From Luteimonas viscosa (GTDB lineage Bacteria; Pseudomonadota; Gammaproteobacteria; Xanthomonadales; Xanthomonadaceae), in contig NZ_VTFT01000001.1 in the NCBI RefSeq assembly GCF_008244685.1, positions 1,405,248 to 1,469,247 of the forward strand: a stretch of 64,000 bases of DNA, written 5' to 3'. The notes beneath the pieces were generated by a model. The model worked only from the letters and a program-made list of their open reading frames with translations. It was not told the origin of the DNA and did not search any database. A program made the translations under genes and the position numbers. Positions 7,496 to 15,546 of this stretch are shown here, piece after piece. The first letter of the stretch is position 1. The number at the start of each line of letters is the position of its first letter.

Positions 7496-9553
7496 TCAGG
7501 CATTGATCTGTCCGGCCTGGACGATGCGCAGGTCAGGCGCAAGCTCCTGGTAGGAGAGCACCGGCAGTTCGAAGAAGTCCACCTCCAGCAGCTTGCGCAG
7601 GTGGCGGCGGACGTCGAGCGAGCACAGCAGCGCCGGTCGCACGCCCGGCGCCTGGCGACCGAGCTGGGCGCGCACCTCGCCGCCCAGCCGCGCAGCCAGT
7701 TCCGGCGAGATCGCCAGCTGGCTCGCGCCGCCGGCGACGCGCACGGACTGGCGCAGCTTGTCCTCGAGCTCGGGGTGGATCAGCAGCACGTGCAGGTTGC
7801 GGTCGCGGTCCGACCAGCGCTCGGCGATCTCGCGCTTGAGCGCCACGCGCACGTACTCGGTGAGCAGCACCACGTCCTTCTCGCGGCTGCCGACATCGGT
7901 GATCGCCTCGAAGGCGTCGCGCAGGTTGCGTACCGGCACGCCTTCCTCGGCCAGCCGCCGCAGCACGTCGGCCACGCGCTGCGGCGCGACCACGCGCAGC
8001 ATCTCCTTCACCAGGTCGGGATAGTCGCGCTGCATCTTGCCGAACAGGTTCGAGGTCTCCTGGATGCCGAGGAAGCTGCCGAGCCGGCGCCGCAGCGCTG
8101 CGTCGACATGCCAGGCCAGCAGGTCGAGCGGCGCCAGCGCGCCCGCCTCGGCCACGCCCTCGCGCCAATGCCCGTGGACGGGCGGGAAGAACCCCGGCTG
8201 CGCCGCCGTGCCGGCGATCTGCGGTTCGAACACGCCCTCGCGCGGCAGCCGGCCCGACGCGACCCGCGCGCCGTGCGCACTGAGCCGGTACTCGCCCTCC
8301 GGCAACGCGGGGGAGATGCGCACCACCGGGGTCGGCAGCGGCACGCCGAACTCGTCGCGCACCTGCCTGGTCACCGCGCCCATGCGCGCACGCGCGGGTT
8401 CCTGCCCGATCGCGGTGGCCAGCGAAGGCGACAGTTCCAGCAGCAGCGGGGGCGGCGGCGCGAAATCGTCGGTCTCGACCGGCACCTGCGAGGCGGCCAT
8501 CTCCTCGTCGCTGACCTTGAACAGCTTGCGCAGGGTCTCGAACTGCAGCCGGTAGCGCCAGGCGCTGAAACCGAGCAGGCCCAGGCCCAGCACCAGGAAC
8601 ACCGGCCACGGGAAGCCCGGCACCAGCGTCATCAGCATCGCCAGCAGGCCGGTGATCAACGCGACCCGCGGCTGCGCGCCGACCTGGCGCGAGATCGCGT
8701 CGCCGAGGTGGCGATCCTCGACTTCGCCGGCCGTGCGGGTCACCACCAGTCCGGCGGCCATCGTGGCGAGGATCGCGGGGATCTGCGACACCAGGCCGTC
8801 GCCGATGGTCAGGATGCTGTAGGTGTGCGTGGCCTGCGCCAGCGACATGTCCTTCTGCAGCACGCCGATCGCCAGGCCGCCGAGCAGGTTGACCAGGATG
8901 ATGACGATGCCGCAGATCGCGTCGCCCTTGACGAACTTCATCGCGCCGTCGAGCGAGCCGTGCAACTGGCTCTCGGTCTCGAGCAGGCGGCGCTTGCGGC
9001 GCGCCTCGTCCTTGTCGATCAGGCCGGCGCGCAGGTCCGAGTCGATCGACAGCTGCTTGCCCGGCATCGCATCGAGGGTGAAGCGCGCGGCGACCTCGGC
9101 CACGCGCTCGGCGCCCTTGGCGATCACGATGAACTGGACCACGGTGATGATCAGGAACACCACCAGGCCGACCACCAGGTTGTTGCCGGCGACCAGGGTG
9201 CCGAAGGTCTCGACGATGTGGCCGCCCTCGGCGTGCAGCAGGATCGACTTGGTGATCGCTATCGAGATCGCGAGCCGGAACAGCGTGGTCAGCAGCAGCA
9301 CGCTCGGGAAGCTGGAGAACGCGACCGGGTTGGGGATGTAGATGCCCAGCAGCAGCAGGCCGAAGCCGATCGAGATGTTGACCGCGACCAGCGCATCGAG
9401 CGCCACCAGCGGCAAGGGCAGGATCATCACGCTGATGATCAGCACCGCGCCGAAGGCCAGCACCACGTCGCTGTAGCCCGGGCGACGTCGAGGCGCGGAG
9501 CCTTCCGGGGCCGCGAACAGCGATGTCAGCCAACTGCGTACGTTCGTCGTCAT
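7496..9553 (-). CDS. sctV: SctV, major export gate protein
   Basis: This 685-residue FlhA/HrcV family protein forms the nonameric export gate. The N-terminal half (to about 330) contains seven to eight membrane helices and the conserved loop with GKQLSIDSDLRAGLID and DEARRKRRLLETESQLHGSLDGA-type sequence. The C-terminal half is the cytoplasmic SD1-SD4 substrate-docking domain, including SNLFGKMQRDYPDLVKEMLR and LTEYVRVALKREIA. Length is typical. The start (MTTNVRSWLTSL) precedes the first membrane helix. It has only a weak AGGG ribosome site, and longer upstream extensions are low-quality sequence. Confidence 0.97.
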   Translation of the reverse strand: MTTNVRSWLTSLFAAPEGSAPRRRPGYSDVVLAFGAVLIISVMILPLPLVALDALVAVNISIGFGLLLLGIYIPNPVAFSSFPSVLLLTTLFRLAISIAITKSILLHAEGGHIVETFGTLVAGNNLVVGLVVFLIITVVQFIVIAKGAERVAEVAARFTLDAMPGKQLSIDSDLRAGLIDKDEARRKRRLLETESQLHGSLDGAMKFVKGDAICGIVIILVNLLGGLAIGVLQKDMSLAQATHTYSILTIGDGLVSQIPAILATMAAGLVVTRTAGEVEDRHLGDAISRQVGAQPRVALITGLLAMLMTLVPGFPWPVFLVLGLGLLGFSAWRYRLQFETLRKLFKVSDEEMAASQVPVETDDFAPPPPLLLELSPSLATAIGQEPARARMGAVTRQVRDEFGVPLPTPVVRISPALPEGEYRLSAHGARVASGRLPREGVFEPQIAGTAAQPGFFPPVHGHWREGVAEAGALAPLDLLAWHVDAALRRRLGSFLGIQETSNLFGKMQRDYPDLVKEMLRVVAPQRVADVLRRLAEEGVPVRNLRDAFEAITDVGSREKDVVLLTEYVRVALKREIAERWSDRDRNLHVLLIHPELEDKLRQSVRVAGGASQLAISPELAARLGGEVRAQLGRQAPGVRPALLCSLDVRRHLRKLLEVDFFELPVLSYQELAPDLRIVQAGQINA

Positions 9554-9753
9554 CCGTGGCCCTGGGGGAAGGGGGGCATGGTCTGCAGCCTGCGCAGGGA
9601 GCCGTGGGATCCTGCGGAATGGTGCATCGAGCCTGCGCCAGCATGTCGACGGCGGCCCCTGCCCCACCCGCACGACGCCGCGTGCGGAAAGCGGTCGCCC
9701 GCGCCCTGCGCCGGCCCCACCTTCCGCGACGCATCGCGCCGCTGCAACGCGAC

Positions 9754-9785
9754 CATATATCGCCGCGATGTTATGCGTACGTCAA
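9754..9785 (-). promoter_or_regulatory. Candidate sigma70 promoter for the sctV operon
   Basis: On the leftward strand, TTGACG (9785-9780) is followed 18 bp later by GATATA (9761-9756), in the only clearly AT-rich patch of the fliO-sctV gap. It would start transcription about 190 bp before the sctV ATG. The rest of the 297-bp gap (9554-9850) shows no gene. Confidence 0.4.
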
Positions 9786-9850
9786 CAGGATGTTGCATCC
9801 GGATGTCTCATCCATCACGGCGCGCCCCGTCCCGCGCAGGTGGATTCGCA

Positions 9851-10309
9851 TCACGGTCGTTTAACCTTGAGCCGCTGTAATAAGCTCAACGGACCCCCGC
9901 CGCCGTCAGGTGTCTCCCTGGCGGCGAGGGGACCCAGGTCGTCGTCGTCGAGCGTGGAAACCAGCGTTACCGCGTGCGCGCTCACTCCGATGGCGAATGC
10001 GCGCCCGGCGCGCGAACGCACCACCACGATGCGCTCGCGCGGCCCGACCGGGAGCACCTGCACCACGGACAGCGGCGCGTCCGGACCCGCCAGGCCGAAG
10101 CGCCGCCGCAGCATGTGGAGCAGCACCAGCAGGAAGACGATGATGAATGCCAGAGGCAACAGGATCGCCATGAGCTCCCACAGGTACGAACCTCCCTCCG
10201 CGGTGGATGCGGTCGCCGGCGGGACCGCGGCAGTGGCCTGCGCCGCCAGGAACGTCGGCGCGGTCGACAGGAGCAGGATCAGGGCGTGGCGCGGTGGGCT
10301 GGAGATCAT
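9851..10309 (-). CDS. FliO-family membrane protein inside a T3SS locus
   Basis: The 152-residue protein has a signal-like N-terminus, one strong membrane helix (LMAILLPLAFIIVFLLVLLH) and a cytoplasmic domain with the FliO pattern: LSVVQVLPVGPRERIVVV, then an IGVSAHAVTLV-type strand and an acidic tail. Flagellar FliO helps assemble the FliP export-gate complex and is normally absent from injectisomes. Here it lies upstream of sctV on the same strand and divergent from the kinase-regulator-sctQRST operon, and no flagellar genes are in view. It probably acts as an assembly factor for the SctR/S/T gate. The family assignment is by pattern recognition; the role is inference. Confidence 0.75.
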   Translation of the reverse strand: MISSPPRHALILLLSTAPTFLAAQATAAVPPATASTAEGGSYLWELMAILLPLAFIIVFLLVLLHMLRRRFGLAGPDAPLSVVQVLPVGPRERIVVVRSRAGRAFAIGVSAHAVTLVSTLDDDDLGPLAARETPDGGGGPLSLLQRLKVKRP

Positions 10310-10435
10310 CGTTGGGCATCGCACGGCAGGGAGTCCGGACGCGGCGGGCGATCCGGCCGCATACCGTAGCAGGCCGGCGTGGCGCGGGCGCGCGAGCGCC
10401 TGCGCACCTCGCGCCAGCGGTCGGGGCGCGGCTGC

Positions 10436-11512
10436 ATGACGCCGCCGGCGGCGCGCCGACGCCCCGCCGCCGACGCGGCGCCGGGGCTTGGCGCGATCCT
10501 CGGCGCGATCCCCTTCGCCTGCGCCGCGTATGCGCGCGCCGACGGCGCCCTGGTGGCAGGCAACCGCGGCTTCACCGACGCGTTTTCGGCGCTGCCCGGC
10601 CATCGCGACCGCGCGCAACTGGCGGCCGCACTGGGCGTGCCTGCCGACGCCGACGGCGCGGAGGCGCGCGCGCCGCACAGCGGCCACTGGTACGCCCTGC
10701 ACTGGCGCCCACTTTCGCTCGAAGGCCACGACCTCGAACTGCTCACCGCAGTCGACATCAGTGCCCGGCTCGAAGCTCTGGACACCCACAAGCACCAGCA
10801 GGAGAAGCTGCTGTTCACCTCGCGCCTGATGTCGGTCGGCGAGATGGCGGCCACGCTGGCGCACGAACTCAACCAGCCGCTGGCCGCGATCGTCAACTAC
10901 CTCAACGGCAGCCTGCGTCTGGTGGGCCAGGCCGGCGGCCCGGCGCAGGTCGAACGCGCCCTGGTCGCGGCACGCACCCAGGCCGAACACGCGAGCGCGG
11001 TGATCTCCCGGGTGCGCGAGTTCGTGCGCGCCCGCGAGCCGAAGCGCGATGCGCAAGATGTGACGGTGATCGCAAATACGGTCCTCGAACTGCTCCGCCT
11101 GGAGGCCGAGCGCCAGCAGCTGCGCATCGACCTGGCGCTGTCCGCGGCCCTGCCCATGGTCTACGCCGACCGGGTGATGGTCGAGCAGGTGCTGCTCAAC
11201 CTGGTGAAGAACGCGATCGAAGCCATGCGCGAGATCCCGGCCGCGCAGCGCGAGCTGCGCATCGAAGGCCGCGTGAACCTCGACGACGAGATCGAGGTGC
11301 GGGTGCTGGACCGCGGCGGCGGCCTCGATGCCGCGGAGAGCGAGCAGCTGTTCTCGCCGTTCTTCACCACCAAGACCGACGGCCTCGGCATCGGCCTGGC
11401 GATCTGCCGCTCGATCATCGAATACCATGAAGGACGATTGTTCTTCGAACCCAGGCCGGACGGTGGCAGTGTGTTCGCATTCACGCTGCCGCGGGCCGAA
11501 GGGAGGCTCTAG
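10436..11512 (+). CDS. Sensor histidine kinase at the head of the sctQRST operon
   Basis: This 358-residue soluble kinase has no membrane segment. An N-terminal PAS-like region (about 18-110) is followed by an HisKA domain with the H-box GEMAATLAHELNQPLA (His143), and an HATPase domain with the N-box NLVKNAIEA (Asn259), the LDRGGG loop and the GLGIGLAI G-box. It resembles NtrB/FixL-type kinases that pair with FixJ regulators. The ATG at 10436 was preferred, but an in-frame GTG at 10379 would add 19 residues. The regulator gene follows after three bases, so the two form a unit that probably senses a cytoplasmic cue for this secretion system. Confidence 0.85.
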   Translation: MTPPAARRRPAADAAPGLGAILGAIPFACAAYARADGALVAGNRGFTDAFSALPGHRDRAQLAAALGVPADADGAEARAPHSGHWYALHWRPLSLEGHDLELLTAVDISARLEALDTHKHQQEKLLFTSRLMSVGEMAATLAHELNQPLAAIVNYLNGSLRLVGQAGGPAQVERALVAARTQAEHASAVISRVREFVRAREPKRDAQDVTVIANTVLELLRLEAERQQLRIDLALSAALPMVYADRVMVEQVLLNLVKNAIEAMREIPAAQRELRIEGRVNLDDEIEVRVLDRGGGLDAAESEQLFSPFFTTKTDGLGIGLAICRSIIEYHEGRLFFEPRPDGGSVFAFTLPRAEGRL

Positions 11513-11515
11513 GGC

Positions 11516-12112
11516 ATGGCACCGGCGCGGATCTACCTGGTCGACGACAACGACGCGTTCCGCGAATCGACCGCGTGGCTGCTGGAAACCGCGGGCTTCG
11601 AACCGCGCCCCTTCGCCTCAGGCGCCGCCTTCCTCGCCGCCTACGAAGCCGAACGCCACGGCGCGCGCGACGAGTGCCTGGTTTCCGACATCCGCATGCC
11701 GCAGATGAGCGGCCTGCAGTTGCAGGACGAGCTGATCCGGCGCGGCATCCGCCTGCCGCTGGTGTTCGTGACCGCACACGGCGACGTGCCGCTGGCGGTC
11801 GAGGCGATGCGCAAGGGCGCCACCAATTTCCTCGAGAAGCCGTTCACCGACGAAGCCCTGACCCATGCCCTCCACGCCGCGTTCGCCAGCCGCAGCCAGC
11901 ATGCGCGGATGCGCAACGAGGCGCTGGAGAAGCTGAGCCCGCGCGAGCGCCAGGTGCTCGACCTGGTGGTGGCGAGCAAGCCCAACAAGATCATCGCGGA
12001 CATCCTCGGGATCAGCATCAAGACCGTGGAACTGCACCGCGCCAACATGATGTCCAAACTCGGCGTGCGTTCGCTGCCGGAACTGATGAAGGTGGCGCTC
12101 GGACATGGCTGA
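11516..12112 (+). CDS. FixJ-type response regulator
   Basis: This 198-residue protein has a receiver domain (residues 4-120; acidic pair Asp10/Asp11, phospho-acceptor Asp58 in VSDIRMP, Lys108) joined to a LuxR-type helix-turn-helix (about 138-195; LSPRERQVLDLV and KTVELHRANMMSKLGVRS). It follows the kinase gene by three bases, and its last codons overlap the sctQ start by 8 bp. Regulator and export-apparatus genes are therefore translated from one message. It is the likely transcriptional controller of this T3SS. Its target site is not identifiable with confidence. Confidence 0.92.
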   Translation: MAPARIYLVDDNDAFRESTAWLLETAGFEPRPFASGAAFLAAYEAERHGARDECLVSDIRMPQMSGLQLQDELIRRGIRLPLVFVTAHGDVPLAVEAMRKGATNFLEKPFTDEALTHALHAAFASRSQHARMRNEALEKLSPRERQVLDLVVASKPNKIIADILGISIKTVELHRANMMSKLGVRSLPELMKVALGHG

Positions 12113-13226
12113 AACCGCGAAGAAGTCCCGCAAGTCCACCGGCCGCGCCGCACGCAGCGGCCCCGCGGCGGGCCCGGCGCCCGCGACGCGCACGCTGCGC
12201 GGCCTGGTGCCGTCGCTGTCGGCCGCGGAGGCTGCGGCGCTGCGCGGCCTGTTCGCCACGCCGCAGGGCTGGACCCTGCGCGACAACGGCGTGCTGCAGT
12301 TCATGCCCGGCAAACCGGCCCCCGCCGCGCAGACCTTCGCACTCGATGCCGAAGGCACCCGCATCGGGCTAGCACTGCAGGCCCCCGACGACGGCGGTGG
12401 CCTGCACTGGAGCGATTACCAGGGGCGCTCGCGCGTGCTCGCCTGGAGCCTTGCGCACGAGGCCCAGCTGATGCGGCTGAGCGAAGCCTTCGGCGTGGTG
12501 CTGACGCCCGTCGCCGACGACGATGCCGGCACCGACGGGACCGACGCGTTGTGGCTGGATTTCATCGTCGACGAGGAGCCGGCCGACGACAGCGCCTCGC
12601 GCATGCCGGCGCTGCAGGGCGCGCTGCGCATGCCGGCGCGCTGGAGCGAGCGTCTGCTGGAACGCGCCGACCCGCCGTACGAGGATGCGCCGACGGCGCT
12701 GGGCCGTTGGCGCGAACTCGGCGTGCCGGTGTCGTTGCAATGGCGGCTGCCGCCGCTGCCGTTCGCGGAATGGTCGTCGCTGCAGCCCGGCGACGTGCTC
12801 GTCGCCGGCCGCCGCAGCCGGCCGCCGCAGGCGCTGGCGTGCGCCGGTGATCTGGCATGGCCGCTGGCCCCGACCCCGGATGGCTGGCGGATCGACGGCC
12901 CTCCCAGGCATCTTCCGACCGTAGCGCAGGAGACTTCCCCGATGACCGATACCCTCCCCGATGCCGGCGGCGACGCCGCGGGCGATCTTCCCGCCGACGG
13001 CGAAGCACTGGCGCGCCGGCTTCCGGTCGATGTCAGCTTCGAACTGGGCCGCAGCGAACTGCGGGTCGGCGAACTGTCTTCGCTGCAGCCGGGCTACGTA
13101 TTTCCGTTGGCCGTGCCGGTCGAAGGCGCGAACGTGACCATCCGCGCCAACGGCCAAGCGGTGGGCCAGGGCGAGGTGGTCGCCGTCGGCGACACCCTCG
13201 GCGTGCGCCTGCTGTGGTGGAACTGA
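12105..13226 (+). CDS. sctQ: SctQ, cytoplasmic ring / sorting platform
   Basis: This 373-residue protein has a basic, Ala-rich start (MAETAKKSRKS) and a divergent middle region. A C-terminal SPOA domain (about 300-373) contains LPVDVSFELGRSELRVGEL and ends in GVRLLWWN, the usual YscQ/HrcQ/FliN-like signature. It builds the pods below the basal body with SctK and SctL and recruits substrates in a defined order. In several systems the SPOA part is also made separately from an internal start. An internal ATG at 12942 (MTDTLPDAGG) preceded by AGGAGA would give such a product of about 94 residues, by analogy only. Confidence 0.9.
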   Translation: MAETAKKSRKSTGRAARSGPAAGPAPATRTLRGLVPSLSAAEAAALRGLFATPQGWTLRDNGVLQFMPGKPAPAAQTFALDAEGTRIGLALQAPDDGGGLHWSDYQGRSRVLAWSLAHEAQLMRLSEAFGVVLTPVADDDAGTDGTDALWLDFIVDEEPADDSASRMPALQGALRMPARWSERLLERADPPYEDAPTALGRWRELGVPVSLQWRLPPLPFAEWSSLQPGDVLVAGRRSRPPQALACAGDLAWPLAPTPDGWRIDGPPRHLPTVAQETSPMTDTLPDAGGDAAGDLPADGEALARRLPVDVSFELGRSELRVGELSSLQPGYVFPLAVPVEGANVTIRANGQAVGQGEVVAVGDTLGVRLLWWN

Positions 13227-13275
13227 GCGGCGCCTGCCGCGCACCTCGCCTCGTCGGCGCCGACCGGGAAGCCCC

Positions 13276-14292
13276 ATGGACCTGAGCAGCTACTCCCCCG
13301 CCCTCGTTCTCGTCGTCATCGTCGCCCTCGCGCTGGCGCCGTTCGTCGCGGTCATGGTGACCTCGTTCACCAAGATCGTGGTCGTGCTCAGCCTGCTGCG
13401 CAACGCGCTCGGCCTGCAGCAGGTGCCCCCGAACGTGGTGATCAACGGCCTGGCGATCGTGCTGTCGATCTACGTGATGTATCCGGTGATCCTGCAGACG
13501 TACGAGGCGGTCACCGCCCACCAACAGGGCCTCCCCGTACCGGCGGACGTCCAGGCGCAGGTCGACCGGCGCGAACGCGAACAGGCGGCGCGCGCCAGGG
13601 CGCAGGCCGAACGCGCCGCGCAGCGCGCGCAGTCGACGCAGGAGCAGGCCGCGGCCGGCGCGACCGATGCGCAGCTCGCCGCGGACGAGCCGGCACCCAC
13701 CAGCCCCGCGGCGGCAGACGCGCTGCAGGCCGAGTCCGAGGCGGACGCCGCGCGCGCCTCCGGCAGCGGGGCCGAGCCGGGGCCGCTGTTCCGCAACGTC
13801 ACCACCGGCGACCCGGTGGCGGACCCCGGCGACGGGGCGCAGGCGGAGATCGTGGTTCCGGCGCCTGCGCAGTCCACGCCGGAGGCCGGGGGCACCGACG
13901 GCGCGCGGCTGCTGGCCATGTTCGAAGCGGGCAAGGAACCGTTGCGGACCTTCCTCATCGAGCATTCCAATCCCGCCGAGCGCGGCTTCTTCCTGCGCAG
14001 TGCGCGCAGCCTGCTCCCCGAGGAGCGCCGCAACGACCTCGGTGTGGACGATTTCATCGTGGTCATCCCGGCATTCACCGTGAGCGAGCTCACCGCCGCG
14101 TTCCAGATCGGCTTCCTGATCTTCCTGCCGTTCCTGATCATCGACCTGGTGGTGGCCAATATCCTGCTCGCGCTGGGCATGATGATGATGTCGCCGACCA
14201 CGGTATCGCTGCCGTTCAAGCTGCTGCTGTTCGTACTGATCGACGGCTGGGCCAAGCTGGTGCATGGCCTGGTCCTGACCTACACGCCCTAG
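13276..14292 (+). CDS. sctR: SctR export-gate protein with a large periplasmic insertion
   Basis: This belongs to the FliP/YscR family, part of the SctR5-S4-T1 export gate. Conserved N-terminal core (residues 1-80; FTKIVVVLSLLRNALGLQQVPPN) and C-terminal core (212-338; VIPAFTVSELTAAFQIGF, MMMSPTTVSLPFK) are intact. Between them lies about 115 extra residues (about 95-210), rich in Ala, Gln, Glu and Pro and predicted disordered. Normal SctR proteins are about 215-225 aa; this is 338. The reading frame is continuous, so it is an insertion and not a frameshift. Topology puts it in the periplasmic loop between the second and third membrane segments. It lies 49 bp after sctQ and 10 bp before sctS. 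Confidence 0.95.
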   Translation: MDLSSYSPALVLVVIVALALAPFVAVMVTSFTKIVVVLSLLRNALGLQQVPPNVVINGLAIVLSIYVMYPVILQTYEAVTAHQQGLPVPADVQAQVDRREREQAARARAQAERAAQRAQSTQEQAAAGATDAQLAADEPAPTSPAAADALQAESEADAARASGSGAEPGPLFRNVTTGDPVADPGDGAQAEIVVPAPAQSTPEAGGTDGARLLAMFEAGKEPLRTFLIEHSNPAERGFFLRSARSLLPEERRNDLGVDDFIVVIPAFTVSELTAAFQIGFLIFLPFLIIDLVVANILLALGMMMMSPTTVSLPFKLLLFVLIDGWAKLVHGLVLTYTP

Positions 14293-14302
14293 GAGGACGA
14301 CG

Positions 14303-14569
14303 ATGGGCGAAACCCTCGAACTCACCCGGCAGGCGCTGTGGCTGGTGCTGCTGCTGTCGGGACCGCCGATCGCGGCGGCGGCGATCGTCGGCCTGGTGGT
14401 GGCGTTCCTGCAGGCCGCGACGCAGATCCAGGACCAGACCTTCGCCTACGCGCTGAAGTTCGTCGCGATCGTGCTGGCGCTGTTCGTCACCGGGGCGATG
14501 ATCGGCGGCACGCTGTACACCTACTCCAATCGGATCTTCATCGAGTTCCCTGGCCTGATCCGGCGCTGA
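14303..14569 (+). CDS. sctS: SctS export-gate protein
   Basis: The 88-residue FliQ/YscS family protein has two membrane helices (about 12-36 and 48-70) joined by the conserved LQAATQIQDQTFAYALKF turn. Four copies assemble with SctR and SctT into the export gate. A strong ribosome site (AGGAGG, six bases upstream) fixes the start. The stop codon overlaps the sctT start (TGATG). Length is exactly that of the family. Confidence 0.96.
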   Translation: MGETLELTRQALWLVLLLSGPPIAAAAIVGLVVAFLQAATQIQDQTFAYALKFVAIVLALFVTGAMIGGTLYTYSNRIFIEFPGLIRR

Positions 14570-15357
14570 TGGAAATCTTCTCCTCGGCCGAGACCGCGCT
14601 GCTGGCGCTGGGCCTGACGCTTCCTCGCATCGTCGGCGCGTTCATCATGCTGCCGCTGATCAGCCCGCAGAACATGCCGGCGATGGTGCGCAACAGCTTC
14701 CTGGTCAGCCTGGCGATCGTGGCGCTGCCGATCGTGGTCACCACCGCGCCGCCGGGGACGATGAGCACGCTGTCGTGGCCGGCGCTGGTGGTCAAGGAGC
14801 TGTTCATCGGCATCGCCATCGGCTTCTGCTTCGGCATCGTGTTCTGGGCGATCGCCGCGGCGGGCAACGTCATCGACACCCAGATCGGCATGTCGATGGC
14901 CACCGTGTTCGACCCGATCCAGGGCCACCAGACCTCGCTGCACAGCGAGTTCCTGTCGCATTTCGCCGCGTGGGTGTTCATGGCCAGCGGCGCGTTCCTG
15001 ATCTTCCTCGACCTGCTGATGTCGAGCTACGCGATCTGGCCGCCGACCTCGTTCTTCCCGAACCTGCCCGCGGCCGGCATGAACCTGTTCGTCGGCCATT
15101 TCAGCTACTTCATGACCACGATGCTGGTGCTGGCCGCGCCGGTGATGGTGATCCTGCTGATCATCGACCTGGCCTTCGGCCTGGTGAACCGCTACGCGCC
15201 GCAGCTCAACGTGTTCGCGCTGACGCTGCCGCTCAAGGCCTGGGCGGCGACCGGCATCATCCTGCTGCTGCTGGGCGTGTACGTCGAAGTACTGGTGCGC
15301 CGGCTCGGCGACAGCCAGGGGCTGGTGGAAATGTTGCGCAGGACGTTCGGCGGCTAG
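14569..15357 (+). CDS. sctT: SctT export-gate protein
   Basis: This 262-residue FliR/YscT family protein has about six to seven membrane helices. The start MEIFSSAETALLALGLTLPR overlaps the sctS stop. Conserved features include LPLISPQNMPAMVRNSF near residue 30 and NVIDTQIGMSMATVFDP near residue 100. It is the capping subunit of the SctRST gate. It is the last gene of the rightward operon. sctU, which usually follows sctT, is not here; the next gene runs on the opposite strand. Confidence 0.95.
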   Translation: MEIFSSAETALLALGLTLPRIVGAFIMLPLISPQNMPAMVRNSFLVSLAIVALPIVVTTAPPGTMSTLSWPALVVKELFIGIAIGFCFGIVFWAIAAAGNVIDTQIGMSMATVFDPIQGHQTSLHSEFLSHFAAWVFMASGAFLIFLDLLMSSYAIWPPTSFFPNLPAAGMNLFVGHFSYFMTTMLVLAAPVMVILLIIDLAFGLVNRYAPQLNVFALTLPLKAWAATGIILLLLGVYVEVLVRRLGDSQGLVEMLRRTFGG

Positions 15358-15403
15358 CGCGGACGGTCGCCGCGCCGCCTGCGCAATGCGAGCTGCTGCC
15401 CAG

Positions 15404-15470
15404 GATCCCTCGCTGCGCTCGGGATGACAGATTCCATCATCGCCAGTCATCCCGGGCGCAGCGAGGGATC
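15404..15470. repeat. Long intergenic inverted repeat between sctT and opgH
   Basis: Arms 15404-15428 and 15446-15470 form a 25-bp stem with a single G-T mismatch and a 17-nt loop. It lies between two converging genes, so it can act as a bidirectional transcription end. The arm text (CCCTCGCTGCGCTCGGGATG) is of the kind that recurs dispersed in related genomes, so this is probably a copy of a short palindromic intergenic repeat family. Only one copy is in the window. Confidence 0.65.
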
Positions 15471-15546
15471 TCGCGCAGCGAAACACCTTGCGCCACGCGA
15501 CGTCAGGTCCTTGCCGCGCCCTCGCCGGGAACACTCCGCCGCCCGA

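Noticed and set aside
7037-9880. Long rightward frame of 947 codons opposite sctD and sctV
   Set aside because: Gln/Arg/His-rich shadow frame; sctV and sctD are certain on the other strand.
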